Positions 55,235 to 64,000 of a stretch of 64,000 bases of DNA are shown here, one piece after another (the first letter of the stretch is position 1; each line of letters opens with the position of its first letter). The notes below the pieces were generated by a model. The model did no database searches. It saw only the letters and a list, made by a program, of their open reading frames with translations, and was not told the DNA's origin. The stretch covers positions 992,001 to 1,056,000 of the forward strand of contig NZ_OZ034750.1 of NCBI RefSeq assembly GCF_964028195.1, read 5' to 3'. The DNA comes from Wolbachia endosymbiont (group A) of Pogonocherus hispidulus. Lineage in GTDB: Bacteria > Pseudomonadota > Alphaproteobacteria > Rickettsiales > Anaplasmataceae. The position numbers and the translations under genes are program-made.

Positions 55235-55434
55235 AAGTTTTACCAAAGTCTACTAATGATTATACAACATTTTTCTGAATTTTTCAATAAAGAAAGTTGA
55301 TGATATGTAAGAAAAATTTTGCCACCTGCGTTAATAAACAATTAAAGATTTAGCATATTTGTCTACCCTCTATTCTATTACTTAAGTTAGACCACTTTTT
55401 TCTATTAATATTTTTTGTTTACAAAGATGAGCAA

Positions 55435-55872
55435 TTACTCATCACGCAGTTGATCTATAGATATAATACTACCGTTTGATAATTTTTCAGTACATTTTTC
55501 ACTTTTGTATTCTTTATCAGAATCGATACTGATTTTGTCAAATATTAAAACATCTCCTGAAATTTTATCACGAAACTCACTAATAGCAAAAAACGGTATA
55601 GTAATTCGCTCTTGTTTTCCTTGAAAACTCAAACTGACGCTAAATTTATCCTCAGAAACTTTTAAATCATAGAATTGATGCTGTAATATAATAAGCATTT
55701 GAGTAGGGTATGACTTTTTCAAACGATCTGGCATGGTCACACCATTAAAATATGTGAAAAATAATATTTCTAAGTAAGGGGTAAAACCATTACCTGATAT
55801 AACATCTAAAGTCTTTTTGATAACTTGAAACTTAGCAGAATTAAGCAATTTTTTGTAATCTGTTTGCTCCAT
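55435..55872 (-). CDS. sspB: SspB-like ClpXP adaptor
   Basis: 145 residues. The alphaproteobacterial SspB pattern is clear: PYLEILFFTYFNGVTMPDRL, YPTQMLIILQHQFYDLKVSE, KFSVSLSFQGKQERITIPFF and AISEFRDKI. SspB binds the ssrA tag and hands tagged proteins to ClpXP; the C-terminal residues normally contact ClpX, here a longer acidic tail. The gene lies directly downstream of ssrA on the same strand, a functional pairing. Confidence 0.88.
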   Translation of the reverse strand: MEQTDYKKLLNSAKFQVIKKTLDVISGNGFTPYLEILFFTYFNGVTMPDRLKKSYPTQMLIILQHQFYDLKVSEDKFSVSLSFQGKQERITIPFFAISEFRDKISGDVLIFDKISIDSDKEYKSEKCTEKLSNGSIISIDQLRDE

Positions 55873-55889
55873 ATAACTTTCACATACAT

Positions 55890-56160
55890 AAATTTTTGGG
55901 GAACTTCTGTTACCCGGCGTTCCCTGAACCGTGCTTATAGCAATGAAGTTATAGTGCTTAAATTAAGCAGCTATTGCAACATTGTCTTCAGCAGCAAAAT
56001 TATCGTTTGCATTTAAATTATGAACTCTTAGCGGTGGTGTCTAACCGAGCAAAGCTACCATCTTTACTATGCATGTCGATCCTTATTCGTCCCCGTATAA
56101 ATTAAAAAACATGGTGGAGACGCCGAGTACTGCCCTCGGGTCCAATACACCTATTACAAG
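55890..56160 (-). ncRNA. ssrA: tmRNA (permuted two-piece form)
   Basis: Minus strand, 5' to 3': an acceptor piece from about 56160 (GGTGTATTGGACCCGAGGGC...) ending CGTCTCCACCA at 56112, a short intervening stretch, then the coding piece from GGGGACG at 56094. GGGGACG pairs with CGTCTCC. The tag frame (56010-55963) encodes ANDNFAAEDNVAIAA then TAA, ending in AA as ClpXP tags do. A final hairpin GGGAACG...GTTCCCC near 55920-55897 closes the RNA. The order acceptor before coding is the circularly permuted arrangement of Alphaproteobacteria. Ends are approximate. Confidence 0.93.
55963..56010 (-). other. ssrA proteolysis tag reading frame
   Basis: 15 codons, ANDNFAAEDNVAIAA, plus TAA, inside the coding piece of tmRNA. 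Confidence 0.95.
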
Positions 56161-56575
56161 GTAATTTTATTGCTATAGTACACAAAGTGTACATAGCTAT
56201 TATATAGCAACATTAAATAAATGTCAAGATATTATGACCTTAAGTTGATTTATTGCTAAGACAAAATTAAGATTTCCAGTAAAAAATTCTGTGACCTTAC
56301 CCAGAAAAAGTGGAGAGAAAGTTAAGAAAATTTTTTACAAAAAGAATGATGAATCACAATGTTCAGGAATGCAATAATTAATAGCAGAATGCCTACGCTG
56401 TTTTTTGTAAAAATTTCCATGTATTCAAATATAGCAGTTCTAGCTTGTTGAACAGAATGCTTAGGTCCAAAGTGTGATGGTATGATATATAATACCAATT
56501 CCCATTACACGGCAAACAGATGGACAATGATGGAAGAAAAGCCATAATGAAGTAAGTAAAATAGTTGAGGTATAA
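56161..56575. other. ssrA promoter region and the left end of nested mobile elements
   Basis: TATAAT on the minus strand (within TTGCTATATAATAGC at 56193-56212) fits a -10 box for ssrA. From 56463 the outer MITE-like repeat begins, and at 56493 the IS630 element. No gene in 56220-56460. Confidence 0.5.
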
Positions 56576-57738
56576 ATGGCATTAAGATCAAAATTATTGG
56601 ATGAAAAAGTAGTAGAATCAGCAAAAGAAATGCTGAAGAAAGTAAGGAATAATGCATATGTTTCAAAAAAACTAAATGCTGTAATTGCAGCAAAAAAGTA
56701 CAGTATAACGGCTGTAGCAAAAATATATTGCATTTCGAGAAGCGCACTAACTTCGTGGGTAAAACTCTTGAAATTTGGCAGAGAAGAAAAACTGTTTGCT
56801 CCTCCACAACGCCGTAGAAAAACTAAATTAAATCAGGCTCAACTACAGCAAATTGAAGAGTGGATAGAAGAAAATCCTAATATTACCATTAAAGAAATGA
56901 GAATAAGAATCCAGGAAAAGTTCGGATTAAATATCAGCAAATCTACAGTACACCGCCATATGCAAAAGATGAAATTCTCATATATTACACCAAGACCAGT
57001 TCATAATGGACAAGATAAAAGCAAACAAGAGGAATTCAAAAAAAAATCTCAATGGAGCTATTAGCAAGTATCCAGAAAAAGAGCTATTTTTCTTTGATGA
57101 ATCACGGTTTGGCACACATTCAAAGGTTGGACATGGGTGGTTTAAAAAGGGCACAGGTTAAAACAAAATTAGGTAGGCAAAATTTCTATCTCTATAGTGC
57201 GGTTAATCCTAGAAATGGAGAGAGTTCTAGCTCAAATGTCAACACTGATTGCATGAACATATTTCTTGAGCAGATGTCGCAATATCTAGAAACACGAGAG
57301 GCTTTTCTCGTTATGGACTGTGCTAGTTGGCATAGGTCAAAAAATTTAAAGGTACCTAAAAATATCGATATTATATACCTACCTCCATACTCACCTGACT
57401 GTTGAGAGGCTTTGGTTATATGTAAAACAGAACATTTTGCGCAATAAAATATACGATACAATTGCTCTGCTTGAGGGTGCTTTGTGCAAATTTATTACTT
57501 CTCTTGCCAGCTCCACAATTAAACAACTCTGCAATGTCTCCTATTTGACTGGCCAACAATGAGAATTGGTATAAGAAGTTACCATCGAAGGAGGAATTAT
57601 GGTTACACCTTTACAACTTTGTTATATTACGCAAAAAGACTCAAAACTCTCAAAACCTTATGAATTTATATGTAACCAGTGGACACAAGCATCCTGAATT
57701 ATTTATACTAAATCCATACCATCACACTTTGGACCTAG
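56463..57738. mobile_element. MITE-like element (TIR GGTCCAAAGTGTGATGGTATG) split by an IS630
   Basis: 21-22 bp inverted repeats at 56463-56483 and about 57717-57738. Without the IS630 inside it would be about 200 bp. On the right side it carries a tiny frame at 57599-57697 (MVTPLQLCYITQKDSKLSKP...) with GGAGG ahead of it; too short to call a gene. Confidence 0.6.
56493..57571 (+). mobile_element. IS630-family element with broken transposase
   Basis: Ends TACCAATTCCCATT and AATGAGAATTGGTA are inverted repeats with TA at both edges, as IS630 targets TA. Transposase from 56576: HTH (KYSITAVAKIYCISRSALTS, KLNQAQLQQIEEWIEENPNI), then after a frameshift near 57045 LFFFDESRFGTHSKVGHGWF (Asp/Glu), VNPRNGESSSSNVNTDCMNI, FLVMDCASWHRSKNL and YLPPYSPDC, and after another shift near 57400 VERLWLYVKQNI. 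At least three breaks; inactive. Confidence 0.85.
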
Positions 57739-57930
57739 TTCTTTATTCATTCTCACAATCCGTGAACGGTTACAAATACTAGGAGTTTACCCTTTTTCTT
57801 GTTATTTTTCTAATCTATAGTTAGCGTTCAAAACCATATTCGAAAAGTATCTCATATGTTTCCGGATTTTTTTAATGCTGTTTATTTCATCCTCAACATT
57901 GTCTCTACCTTTATGAACTAAGTAGCAGCA

Positions 57931-58530
57931 TTAAAAATTATAACGTATTCCTACCTCCAGAGTTGCATCTGGTATTTGTAATGCTTTTATACCACTTAGT
58001 TGCCCGCCTGCGGTAACACCAACTGCACCAACTATCTGTGGAGTAATTTCATAATCAACACCAACCTTCAGTTTATAGGAAATAGAACCCAGTATGTTGT
58101 CTACTAAAGATGCCTTCTCTCCAGCAGCTCCAACATCTGTGCTTGCAGGTGCACTTGCACCACTGTTACCAAAGCCAAAAGGTACTATTTGGAGATATCC
58201 TCCTAAACCTCCACTGACATATAGTTTAACAGGATCAATATCAAGGTCAGGGTAATAACGGTAATTTGCCAGCAAGCTAGCCCCTATTTTCCTTGTGTCC
58301 TGAGCAATATCACTCATATTAGCAAGAACCTCAAGTTCAAATTTAGAGTTTTTGTCATGGTGATAACCAAAAACAACGCTAGGTTTCATTGCAAAGCCAC
58401 CACCCCATCCAGCACCAAAGTTTAAACCTGCATAGTACTGATCTTCTGACTTACTTGCACTATTACTCGCTGCACCTGCTAGAGATGAAGTGAGCAACAC
58501 AGCTAAAGCACATAATCTTTTCATTTTCAT
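57931..58530 (-). CDS. Wsp/P44-family outer-membrane beta-barrel protein
   Basis: 199 residues from ATG 58530 (GAGGAG upstream). Signal peptide about 1-22 (MKMKRLCALAVLLTSSLAGA). Mature part: QYYAGLNFGAGWGGGFAMKP, FELEVLANMSDIAQDTRKIG, LLANYRYYPDLDIDPVKLYV, SGGLGGYLQIVPFGFGNSGA, and the last strand ATLEVGIRYNF with a terminal Phe, the usual signal for barrel insertion. Family of Anaplasmataceae surface antigens (Wsp, Msp2/P44). Could be wspB or another paralogue; it is shorter than Wsp, so I leave the symbol open. Confidence 0.75.
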   Translation of the reverse strand: MKMKRLCALAVLLTSSLAGAASNSASKSEDQYYAGLNFGAGWGGGFAMKPSVVFGYHHDKNSKFELEVLANMSDIAQDTRKIGASLLANYRYYPDLDIDPVKLYVSGGLGGYLQIVPFGFGNSGASAPASTDVGAAGEKASLVDNILGSISYKLKVGVDYEITPQIVGAVGVTAGGQLSGIKALQIPDATLEVGIRYNF

Positions 58531-58660
58531 ATAACTCCTCATACAAAAAAATATATATAATGCACAAGTATATATCCTTTATATTAAAAAAGATATAACC
58601 ACATGTCAAAAAAAGTATAGCCATAAAATCAGATTATATAAAACGTACTACTCAGGTCTT

Positions 58661-61111
58661 TTATATAACTATATTTACTATCTTATTTGGTACAGCATAT
58701 ACAGTGCGAACTTTGCTTTGATCGATCTTACTGGACACAGAGTCTATCGCTATTTTCTTCAATTCTTCTTGAGGTAAGTTAATTGCCACCTTGATTGTTG
58801 TACGTAATTTTCCATTGATTTGCACTGCTATAGTTACCGTATCGTCAACTAATAATGATTCATCAGCTTTTGGCCAAGGTTGACCTCCTATTTCTTGCCA
58901 TAGGCTTTCAGCTAGATGTGGCATGAACGGTTCGATTACTCTGATTAATATACATATACCTTCATCAATAAGAGATTTTCCAGTTTTTACGTCTATCTCA
59001 GCTATTAAATTCGTCATTTCACGGAATTTTGCTACTGCACAGTTTAATCTGCAGTTTTCTAAGTCATCTGTAAGTACGTGTAAGAGTTTATGTATTTTTT
59101 TTCTATACCCTAGAAGTTTACCTGTAACACTTTCGTTATCATAATGTATATTCACAGGCCTTAGTTGCATTACCATACGCCACAACTTATTTATATAGCG
59201 AGAACAGCCTTCAACGCCGTCGTCGGACCATTCCATATCTTTCTCTGGAGGAGTGTCAGATAAGACAAACAAGCGAGCAGTATCAGCACCATATTTTTCT
59301 ATGATAAAGTTTGGGTCAACCGTATTCTTTTTCGATTTGCTCATCTTCTCGACTTTCCCAACTTGAACCTTAGCACCTTGCGCTATCAATTCTTTTGCTT
59401 CTTCAGGAAATAGCCATTTACCATCCTCATCTTTGTAAGTTACATGACAGACCATTCCTTGAGTGATTAAAGTAGAAAAAGGCTCTTTAATATCAAGATA
59501 ACCACATTTGGTTAAAGCACGGCAGAAAAATCGTGAGTAAAGCAAATGCAGAATTGCATGTTCTATTCCACCTATATAATAATCCACGGGCATAAAATAA
59601 TTACACGCGCCCTTATTGATAGATTTATTCTCACTGCAAAATGCAGCAAAATACCAAGAAGACTCAAAAAAGGTGTCGAATGTATCAGTTTCACGCTCTG
59701 CTTGCTTTCCGCATTTTGGACAATCAACGAATTTCCAAGTTGGGTGCTTATCCAGCGGATTGCCACCACTTGTAAATTCTACATCTATTGGTAGAACTAC
59801 AGGAAGGTCTTTTTCTGGCACTGGAACGGTCCCACAGTCTTTGCAATATATGATAGGTATAGGACATCCCCAATAACGCTGTCTTGAAACTCCCCAATCG
59901 TGTAGACGATAGTTTGTTGTTTTCTTACCTATCCCTTTTTCTTCAAGTTTTTTAGTGATTACTTTTTTTGCTTCACTAACCGTCAATCCATTTAAGAATT
60001 CAGAGTTGCACATTATTTCGCCGCCAGTGTAGGCTTCTTCTAGAGTCACTATGGCTTGTGCACCCTTTTCACAAATAACAGGAATAACCGGCAAATCGTA
60101 TTTCTGTGCAAATTCAAAATCACGCTGATCATGCGCAGGGCATCCAAAAATTGCCCCTTCCCCATACTCCATCAATACAAAATTCGCTATGTAAAGTGGT
60201 AGTTCTTTATCCATGAATGGGTATTTGACGCTCAATCCGGTGTAAATCCCTATTTTTTCGTCATTTTCCTCCTTTGCTTTCATGCCATCGATAAAGTCTC
60301 GTATTTCTTTGTCCTTAAGATCCTGCACAATAGGGTGTTCTGCTGCTACCGCAAAAAAAGAAGCTCCAAACCAAGTATGAGGATAAGTTGTAAAAACCTT
60401 CAATTTCTTATTTAAGCCAACTACTTCAAACTCTATAGTTACCCCTTCAGATTTTCCTATCCAACGCTCCTGCATTGTTTTGACTTTTTCTGGCCAATTT
60501 TTCAAACTTTGCAGGCACTTGAGTAAATCTTCAGCGAAATCAGTAATCTTTAAAAACCATTGGGACAACTTACGTTTTTCAACAACTGCACCTGATCGCC
60601 ACCCTTTTCCATCAACCACCTGTTCATTTGCAAGCACTGTTTGGTCCACTGGATCCCAGTTAACCCATGACTCTTTTCGATAGGCAAGTCCATGCTTTAA
60701 AAAATCCAAGAAAAATTTTTGTTCGTGTTTGTAATAGTCAGGCTCACATGTGGAAAGTTCACGTTCCCAGTTATAAGAAAGACCTATAGATCTAAGCTGC
60801 GTACGCATATTATCTATATTCTCTTTTGTCCACGCTGCAGGGTTAATATTATTGTCCCTTGCTGCATTTTCAGCTGGTAATCCAAATGCGTCCCAACCAA
60901 TAGGATGCAAAACCTCAAATCCACGAGCTCTCTTGTAACGTGCTATCACATCTCCTATTGCATAGTTGCGCAGGTGCCCCATGTGAATCTTACCAGATGG
61001 ATATGGAAACATCTCCAACACGTAACATTTTTCTCGTTTGCTATTCTTGCTTACAGAAAAATTCCACTTATCTTGATAAAATTTTTCAACATTCTTAAAA
61101 TCATATTTCAT
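58661..61111 (-). CDS. leuS: Leucyl-tRNA synthetase
   Basis: 816 residues. Class Ia: [20 protein letters not shown] (HIGH, about 43-46), [16 protein letters not shown], and [12 protein letters not shown]. The CP1 editing domain is present, with [20 protein letters not shown] conserved, but the Thr-rich stretch that is usually TTRPDTLFG reads TTYPHTWFG. Zinc-like cysteines in [14 protein letters not shown] and [10 protein letters not shown]-terminal anticodon domain with [20 protein letters not shown]. Complete. The editing-site change is odd and may weaken proofreading. Confidence 0.97.
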   Translation of the reverse strand: MKYDFKNVEKFYQDKWNFSVSKNSKREKCYVLEMFPYPSGKIHMGHLRNYAIGDVIARYKRARGFEVLHPIGWDAFGLPAENAARDNNINPAAWTKENIDNMRTQLRSIGLSYNWERELSTCEPDYYKHEQKFFLDFLKHGLAYRKESWVNWDPVDQTVLANEQVVDGKGWRSGAVVEKRKLSQWFLKITDFAEDLLKCLQSLKNWPEKVKTMQERWIGKSEGVTIEFEVVGLNKKLKVFTTYPHTWFGASFFAVAAEHPIVQDLKDKEIRDFIDGMKAKEENDEKIGIYTGLSVKYPFMDKELPLYIANFVLMEYGEGAIFGCPAHDQRDFEFAQKYDLPVIPVICEKGAQAIVTLEEAYTGGEIMCNSEFLNGLTVSEAKKVITKKLEEKGIGKKTTNYRLHDWGVSRQRYWGCPIPIIYCKDCGTVPVPEKDLPVVLPIDVEFTSGGNPLDKHPTWKFVDCPKCGKQAERETDTFDTFFESSWYFAAFCSENKSINKGACNYFMPVDYYIGGIEHAILHLLYSRFFCRALTKCGYLDIKEPFSTLITQGMVCHVTYKDEDGKWLFPEEAKELIAQGAKVQVGKVEKMSKSKKNTVDPNFIIEKYGADTARLFVLSDTPPEKDMEWSDDGVEGCSRYINKLWRMVMQLRPVNIHYDNESVTGKLLGYRKKIHKLLHVLTDDLENCRLNCAVAKFREMTNLIAEIDVKTGKSLIDEGICILIRVIEPFMPHLAESLWQEIGGQPWPKADESLLVDDTVTIAVQINGKLRTTIKVAINLPQEELKKIAIDSVSSKIDQSKVRTVYAVPNKIVNIVI

Positions 61112-61123
61112 ATAAATCCAAAT

Positions 61124-61795
61124 TCAATTACAGTTCACATGCATCAAAGGATCAACCGCTTGGCCATTATGCCGTATTGTGAAACACATCTGCGGATCTT
61201 TATCTTGTGTGCTTGATTTACCTGCAGATCCGATTACTTGACCTTGCTTTACTTTATCATCAATTTCAACGTGTATGTTTTTTAAATAGGAATACACAGT
61301 CATATAATTATCTTTGTGTTCCACTATAATTAAATTTCCATACCACCTCAAGCCTTTGCCTACGTATACCACTTTGCCAGGTGCAGAGGCAACTACGTTC
61401 GTTCCATTTTGAGCAGCAATTTTTATGCCATCCTTACACATTTCATCAGAAGAGGTAGATGAAATAACTGTACCTTTAACTGGCATTACAAATTTACAAT
61501 TTACCCCATTAATTTCCACGTTTTGTGCATTATTATTATCTTTGTATATCCTGTTTATGATGGCTTTTCTACTTTCTTTTTGCACTGAAGGCTCCCTAGT
61601 TAAATGATACTCTCTTGTATATTCCAGCTCTCTTTTTCCGTAAAATTCTTCGCCTTTAAGCAGCACAGGTGCAGGTTTTTGCAGGCCACAGCCTATTAAT
61701 ATTGCTAATAACATAAGAAATGAGGCTATATGCCACATTTTAGATATATCAACTCTCACAAAACTCCAAAATTTTAGCGAGACGTAGTGTTTCAC
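61124..61795 (-). CDS. nlpD: NlpD-like LytM/M23 lipoprotein, zinc ligands lost
   Basis: 223 residues. Lipobox near 32-36 (LLAILIGC) after a hydrophobic stretch, so lipid-anchored. The LytM domain occupies 105-220: [60 protein letters not shown], and [15 protein letters not shown]. The zinc and catalytic positions of active M23 (H-x3-D in the SxHxGxD region and H of HxH) are not there: G-I-D is G-I-K and TVYSYLK replaces T-x-Y-x-H-L. It thus resembles amidase activators such as NlpD/EnvC. Its ATG overlaps the merR stop by 4 bases, so they are coupled. Confidence 0.8.
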   Translation of the reverse strand: MKHYVSLKFWSFVRVDISKMWHIASFLMLLAILIGCGLQKPAPVLLKGEEFYGKRELEYTREYHLTREPSVQKESRKAIINRIYKDNNNAQNVEINGVNCKFVMPVKGTVISSTSSDEMCKDGIKIAAQNGTNVVASAPGKVVYVGKGLRWYGNLIIVEHKDNYMTVYSYLKNIHVEIDDKVKQGQVIGSAGKSSTQDKDPQMCFTIRHNGQAVDPLMHVNCN

Positions 61796-62127
61796 GCCTG
61801 TTCATTACTTTCCTCGTTATTTATTTTACTAGTTAAATAGTCCCTCAAATCGGTAAGTTCTTGCAACAAATTCTTTGGATCACGATTGACTTTTATATCA
61901 TTACCAAATTCTTTTTGCACTCCTTTTATTGTATATCCTTTATCATATAGCATGTATTTTACTTTCTTTATGGCCTCTATACACTTACGATCATATAGCC
62001 TTCTTCCTTTACGCTTTGTAGGCTTAATTTGATGAAATTGACCTTCCCAAAATCTTAAAACATGCTGTTCCAAATGTAGCTCTTCAGCTACTTCCCCAAT
62101 CGTATAAAATAATTTTTCCTTATTCAT
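61792..62127 (-). CDS. MerR-family regulator
   Basis: 111 residues. [20 protein letters not shown] is a MerR-type winged helix, [20 protein letters not shown] the wing and [20 protein letters not shown] the dimer helix start. Wolbachia, Rickettsia and other Alphaproteobacteria carry this MerR-type gene directly after ihfA. The ligand is unknown and no sensing cysteines are seen. Overlaps both neighbours. Confidence 0.85.
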   Translation of the reverse strand: MNKEKLFYTIGEVAEELHLEQHVLRFWEGQFHQIKPTKRKGRRLYDRKCIEAIKKVKYMLYDKGYTIKGVQKEFGNDIKVNRDPKNLLQELTDLRDYLTSKINNEESNEQA

Positions 62128-62432
62128 TAATTATTGATTAATTTTTTTATAATTTTTGAAGGCCTAAAAGAAACTGAATTTCTTGCCTGAATCATCACTT
62201 TCTCTGATGTATTTGGTATATTTCCTGGTCTTTCCTTCTTTTTCTTAACCAAGAATGTTCCAAATGACGATATTTTTACTATTCCATCCTTTGCCAAGCT
62301 TGTCTTTATTTCGTTCAATATATCATCTATTATCGAAGCAGAGTCTTCCTTTGATAATCCTATTTCTTGGTTTATATTTCCAGCTATCGTTGCCTTAGTT
62401 ACTGTTGTGTCTTTTGTTGTAACGTGATCCAT
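62127..62432 (-). CDS. ihfA: Integration host factor alpha-like protein
   Basis: 101 residues. [60 protein letters not shown] and [20 protein letters not shown] show the IHF/HU fold with the DNA-intercalating Pro in GNIPNT (usual G-R-N-P). A DNA-bending dimer; also needed by lambda-like integration. Followed without gap by merR (TAATG-type overlap). Confidence 0.88.
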   Translation of the reverse strand: MDHVTTKDTTVTKATIAGNINQEIGLSKEDSASIIDDILNEIKTSLAKDGIVKISSFGTFLVKKKKERPGNIPNTSEKVMIQARNSVSFRPSKIIKKLINN

Positions 62433-62492
62433 TATTGATAAATATTACAATACGTAAATATAATATAGCAATCGACTCGAGATTCAGCTACT

Positions 62493-63680
62493 TTATTTTT
62501 TAGAGTATGTCTCCTTTGTTGCATAATTTAAAATACTGGCAGTTGCCAACGTTACGAATATTGCAAAAAGCGCCATTTGATAATCTGTAAAAAGTGCTAA
62601 CATTGACACTATAACTCCACTGCCAATAAACATAAACCCATTGATAATGGATGATGATGTGCTAATGTATTTTCGTTTCACAATCTCGCTGCCGACAGTA
62701 AAATTAAGCATATGTCCTCCCGCAAAAAACCCGAACATTAACATACAAAAGTACACAACGTGGACTGTTAAATGGCTGCATAGTAAAATAATAATTGAAA
62801 CGCCTTGCAATAAAGCAAAAGCAGAAATTACATATTTCCTATTTTTAAATAAGTTTGAGATTCGATCTGCAATTGGAGCACCAACTGCAAGACCAAGCCA
62901 TAGTATTGCGGTTGCTATACCTGACTCCATTGCATTGAGTTCTGAGTTGCCCAGTAATCTTGGAGCCCACAGGGTGTTAAGTGCTAAAAATGTTCCAAAA
63001 GTAATAGCACCCACCACTGAAGTTATCCAGATATCTCTTAATTTTAGCACTGTGAGTACAGAGCACATTACTGTTCTTATAGAGTTTTGTATTGTGCATT
63101 CTTCTGAACTGCTTTCTGGAAGTGTGTTTGGACAAAAGAGTGTAAGTACAAATATCAACACACCAAATAGTATTATGCATACAATCAGATTCTTCCAATC
63201 TGCACCTTCGGCAAGCAAGCTAGAGAACAATATTTGAATTATCAGTGCAGAAAGGCTTGAAATTGTCTGCACTAGTGAAAACATTAGTCCAAATTGGGCA
63301 GCGGAAAAACATATGCTACTTGTATGAGCAGCACCAATAAAACCAAATGATGCTCCAGTTGCAATCAACACTTGAGACAAAATCAAATGGGAAAAATTGT
63401 CACTATTAATAAGGACAAAAAACCCCAAGATCATAGTTGATAATGAGAAAAAATAAATTTTTTTACTGGAAAAAACATTAAACGTTGCCCCACTAAAAAA
63501 TTGTAAGATAGCAAAAGTCCAAGTATATGCTGAATTAGCCAGTGCAACTTGCGTGATTGTGAGCCCAAGTTCTTTTTCAAGATGCACACTTATAAAGGTG
63601 TAGATTATCTGCATGTTGCTGAATATAACAACCAAGTTACTAATCAGCCAAATGAACCAAGCCTTAGTTCTACTTTCCAT
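62493..63680 (-). CDS. Major facilitator superfamily transporter
   Basis: 395 residues with about 12 membrane segments. First half: WFIWLISNLVVIFSNMQIIY, TQVALANSAYTWTFAILQFF, LLIGFFVL-like LGFFVLINSDNFSHLI and ATGASFGFIGAAHTSS. Second half: VVGAITFGTFLALNTLWAPR, LWLGLAVGAPIADRISNLFK and GFFAGGHMLNFTVGSEIVKR. The pattern in loop 8-9 (GAPIADRISN-K-RK) matches MFS motif A. A sugar-phosphate/metabolite or proline-betaine type carrier is possible, but the substrate cannot be read. Confidence 0.85.
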   Translation of the reverse strand: MESRTKAWFIWLISNLVVIFSNMQIIYTFISVHLEKELGLTITQVALANSAYTWTFAILQFFSGATFNVFSSKKIYFFSLSTMILGFFVLINSDNFSHLILSQVLIATGASFGFIGAAHTSSICFSAAQFGLMFSLVQTISSLSALIIQILFSSLLAEGADWKNLIVCIILFGVLIFVLTLFCPNTLPESSSEECTIQNSIRTVMCSVLTVLKLRDIWITSVVGAITFGTFLALNTLWAPRLLGNSELNAMESGIATAILWLGLAVGAPIADRISNLFKNRKYVISAFALLQGVSIIILLCSHLTVHVVYFCMLMFGFFAGGHMLNFTVGSEIVKRKYISTSSSIINGFMFIGSGVIVSMLALFTDYQMALFAIFVTLATASILNYATKETYSKK

Positions 63681-63837
63681 AAGATTTATTTTTATAAGTA
63701 ATTTTCTAATAATTTAACACTAAACCTTTTTCGAAGCTATAGGTCCTGATGATAGACATAAGTGTTGAAAGCAAGAACCCTTGATTTCCTTTAGCTTTAC
63801 TGTATACTTAAAGGGTTTTATTCTAGAGGTTAGTAGT

Positions 63838-64000
63838 ATGCCACCACAAGATATGTTTCAGCTTGGAAAATTCAATAATATGCTTGCAAAAGTAAGTGAT
63901 AGTATTGACTTCGGTCAGGGCGACCCAACTAAATTTATTGATGAAGTAAAGCATAGGTTGCAGTTGCAAGAAGAACTTAAGGCAGTATATAAAGAATGGG
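63838..64000 (+). CDS. Unknown protein (N-terminus only)
   Basis: 54 codons to the right edge from ATG 63838 (GAGG 8 bp upstream): MPPQDMFQLGKFNNMLAKVS, DSIDFGQGDPTKFIDEVKHR, LQLQEELKAVYKEW. The Gln/Glu/Lys-rich helix gives no family. It runs past the edge of the window. Confidence 0.5.
   Translation, partial: MPPQDMFQLGKFNNMLAKVSDSIDFGQGDPTKFIDEVKHRLQLQEELKAVYKEW

Noticed and set aside
57599..57697. Small gene with a strong GGAGG
   Set aside because: Only 32 codons, inside a MITE-like repeat next to IS630, with no recognisable protein.
62641..63237. 198-codon plus-strand frame opposite the transporter gene
   Set aside because: It is a shadow of the MFS gene: no ribosome site, no family pattern, while the minus frame has 12 membrane segments and MFS motifs.

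Overview
The window is a piece of a Wolbachia (Alphaproteobacteria, Rickettsiales) chromosome. The evidence is an AT-rich sequence dense in insertion elements, WO-prophage packaging and head genes, ankyrin-repeat genes, a Wsp/P44-like outer-membrane protein, small palindromic repeats of the 'cattccagtg...cactggaatg' type, and a permuted (two-piece) tmRNA whose tag reads ANDNFAAEDNVAIAA. I cannot name the strain.

Layout. 1-2 kb: the start of a gene-transfer-agent-like tail gene (DUF2163) and a decayed IS110. 2-15 kb: a WO prophage fragment with DNA methylase, small terminase, ankyrin gene, large terminase, gpW, RelBE, portal and S49 head protease; the methylase is cut by a group II intron that itself carries a second group II intron. 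15-20 kb: a truncated ATPase and three IS110-family elements with unusual hairpins. 20-36 kb: mostly conserved genes (pyrF, ddl, ftsQ, ferredoxin, a broken dprA, tpiA, tRNA-Thr, rsmA, guaB, transaldolase), with an HK97-type capsid gene, a membrane AAA ATPase, and two tandem IS5 copies. 36-39 kb: GTA-like connector, tail terminator and tail tube genes in GTA order. 39-46 kb: an ankyrin/coiled-coil effector candidate, a WO serine-recombinase remnant, and a dense nest of broken mobile elements. 46-55 kb: an RDD membrane protein, two different ATPase-nuclease proteins, and two RelBE modules; the second relE is cut by a second nested pair of group II introns. 55-64 kb: sspB next to ssrA, a nested IS630, a Wsp-like porin, leuS, an NlpD-like lipoprotein, merR, ihfA, an MFS transporter, and the start of an unknown gene.

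The most striking signal is a 1,848-bp group II intron that has inserted at exactly the same place, the codons for the catalytic YADD motif, in the reverse transcriptases of two different larger group II introns. Removing 4604-6451 or 51608-53455 restores YADDFII and a full-length reading frame in each host intron. Those host introns in turn interrupt a prophage methylase (just after its DPPY motif) and a RelE toxin. This is a parallel three-level nesting in which an intron parasitises the active site of other introns, and in which methylase and toxin expression would require ordered splicing. A third, decayed copy lies at 43.4-44.0 kb.

How the genes work together: the conserved genes are unlinked housekeeping functions typical of Wolbachia's shuffled genome, with small local operons (ddl-ftsQ; ihfA-merR-nlpD-like). 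sspB and ssrA are a functional pair, since SspB delivers tmRNA-tagged proteins to ClpXP. The WO fragment lacks the major capsid, tail and lysis genes and cannot make particles alone. Protein families were assigned from motifs read by eye; no database searches were run.
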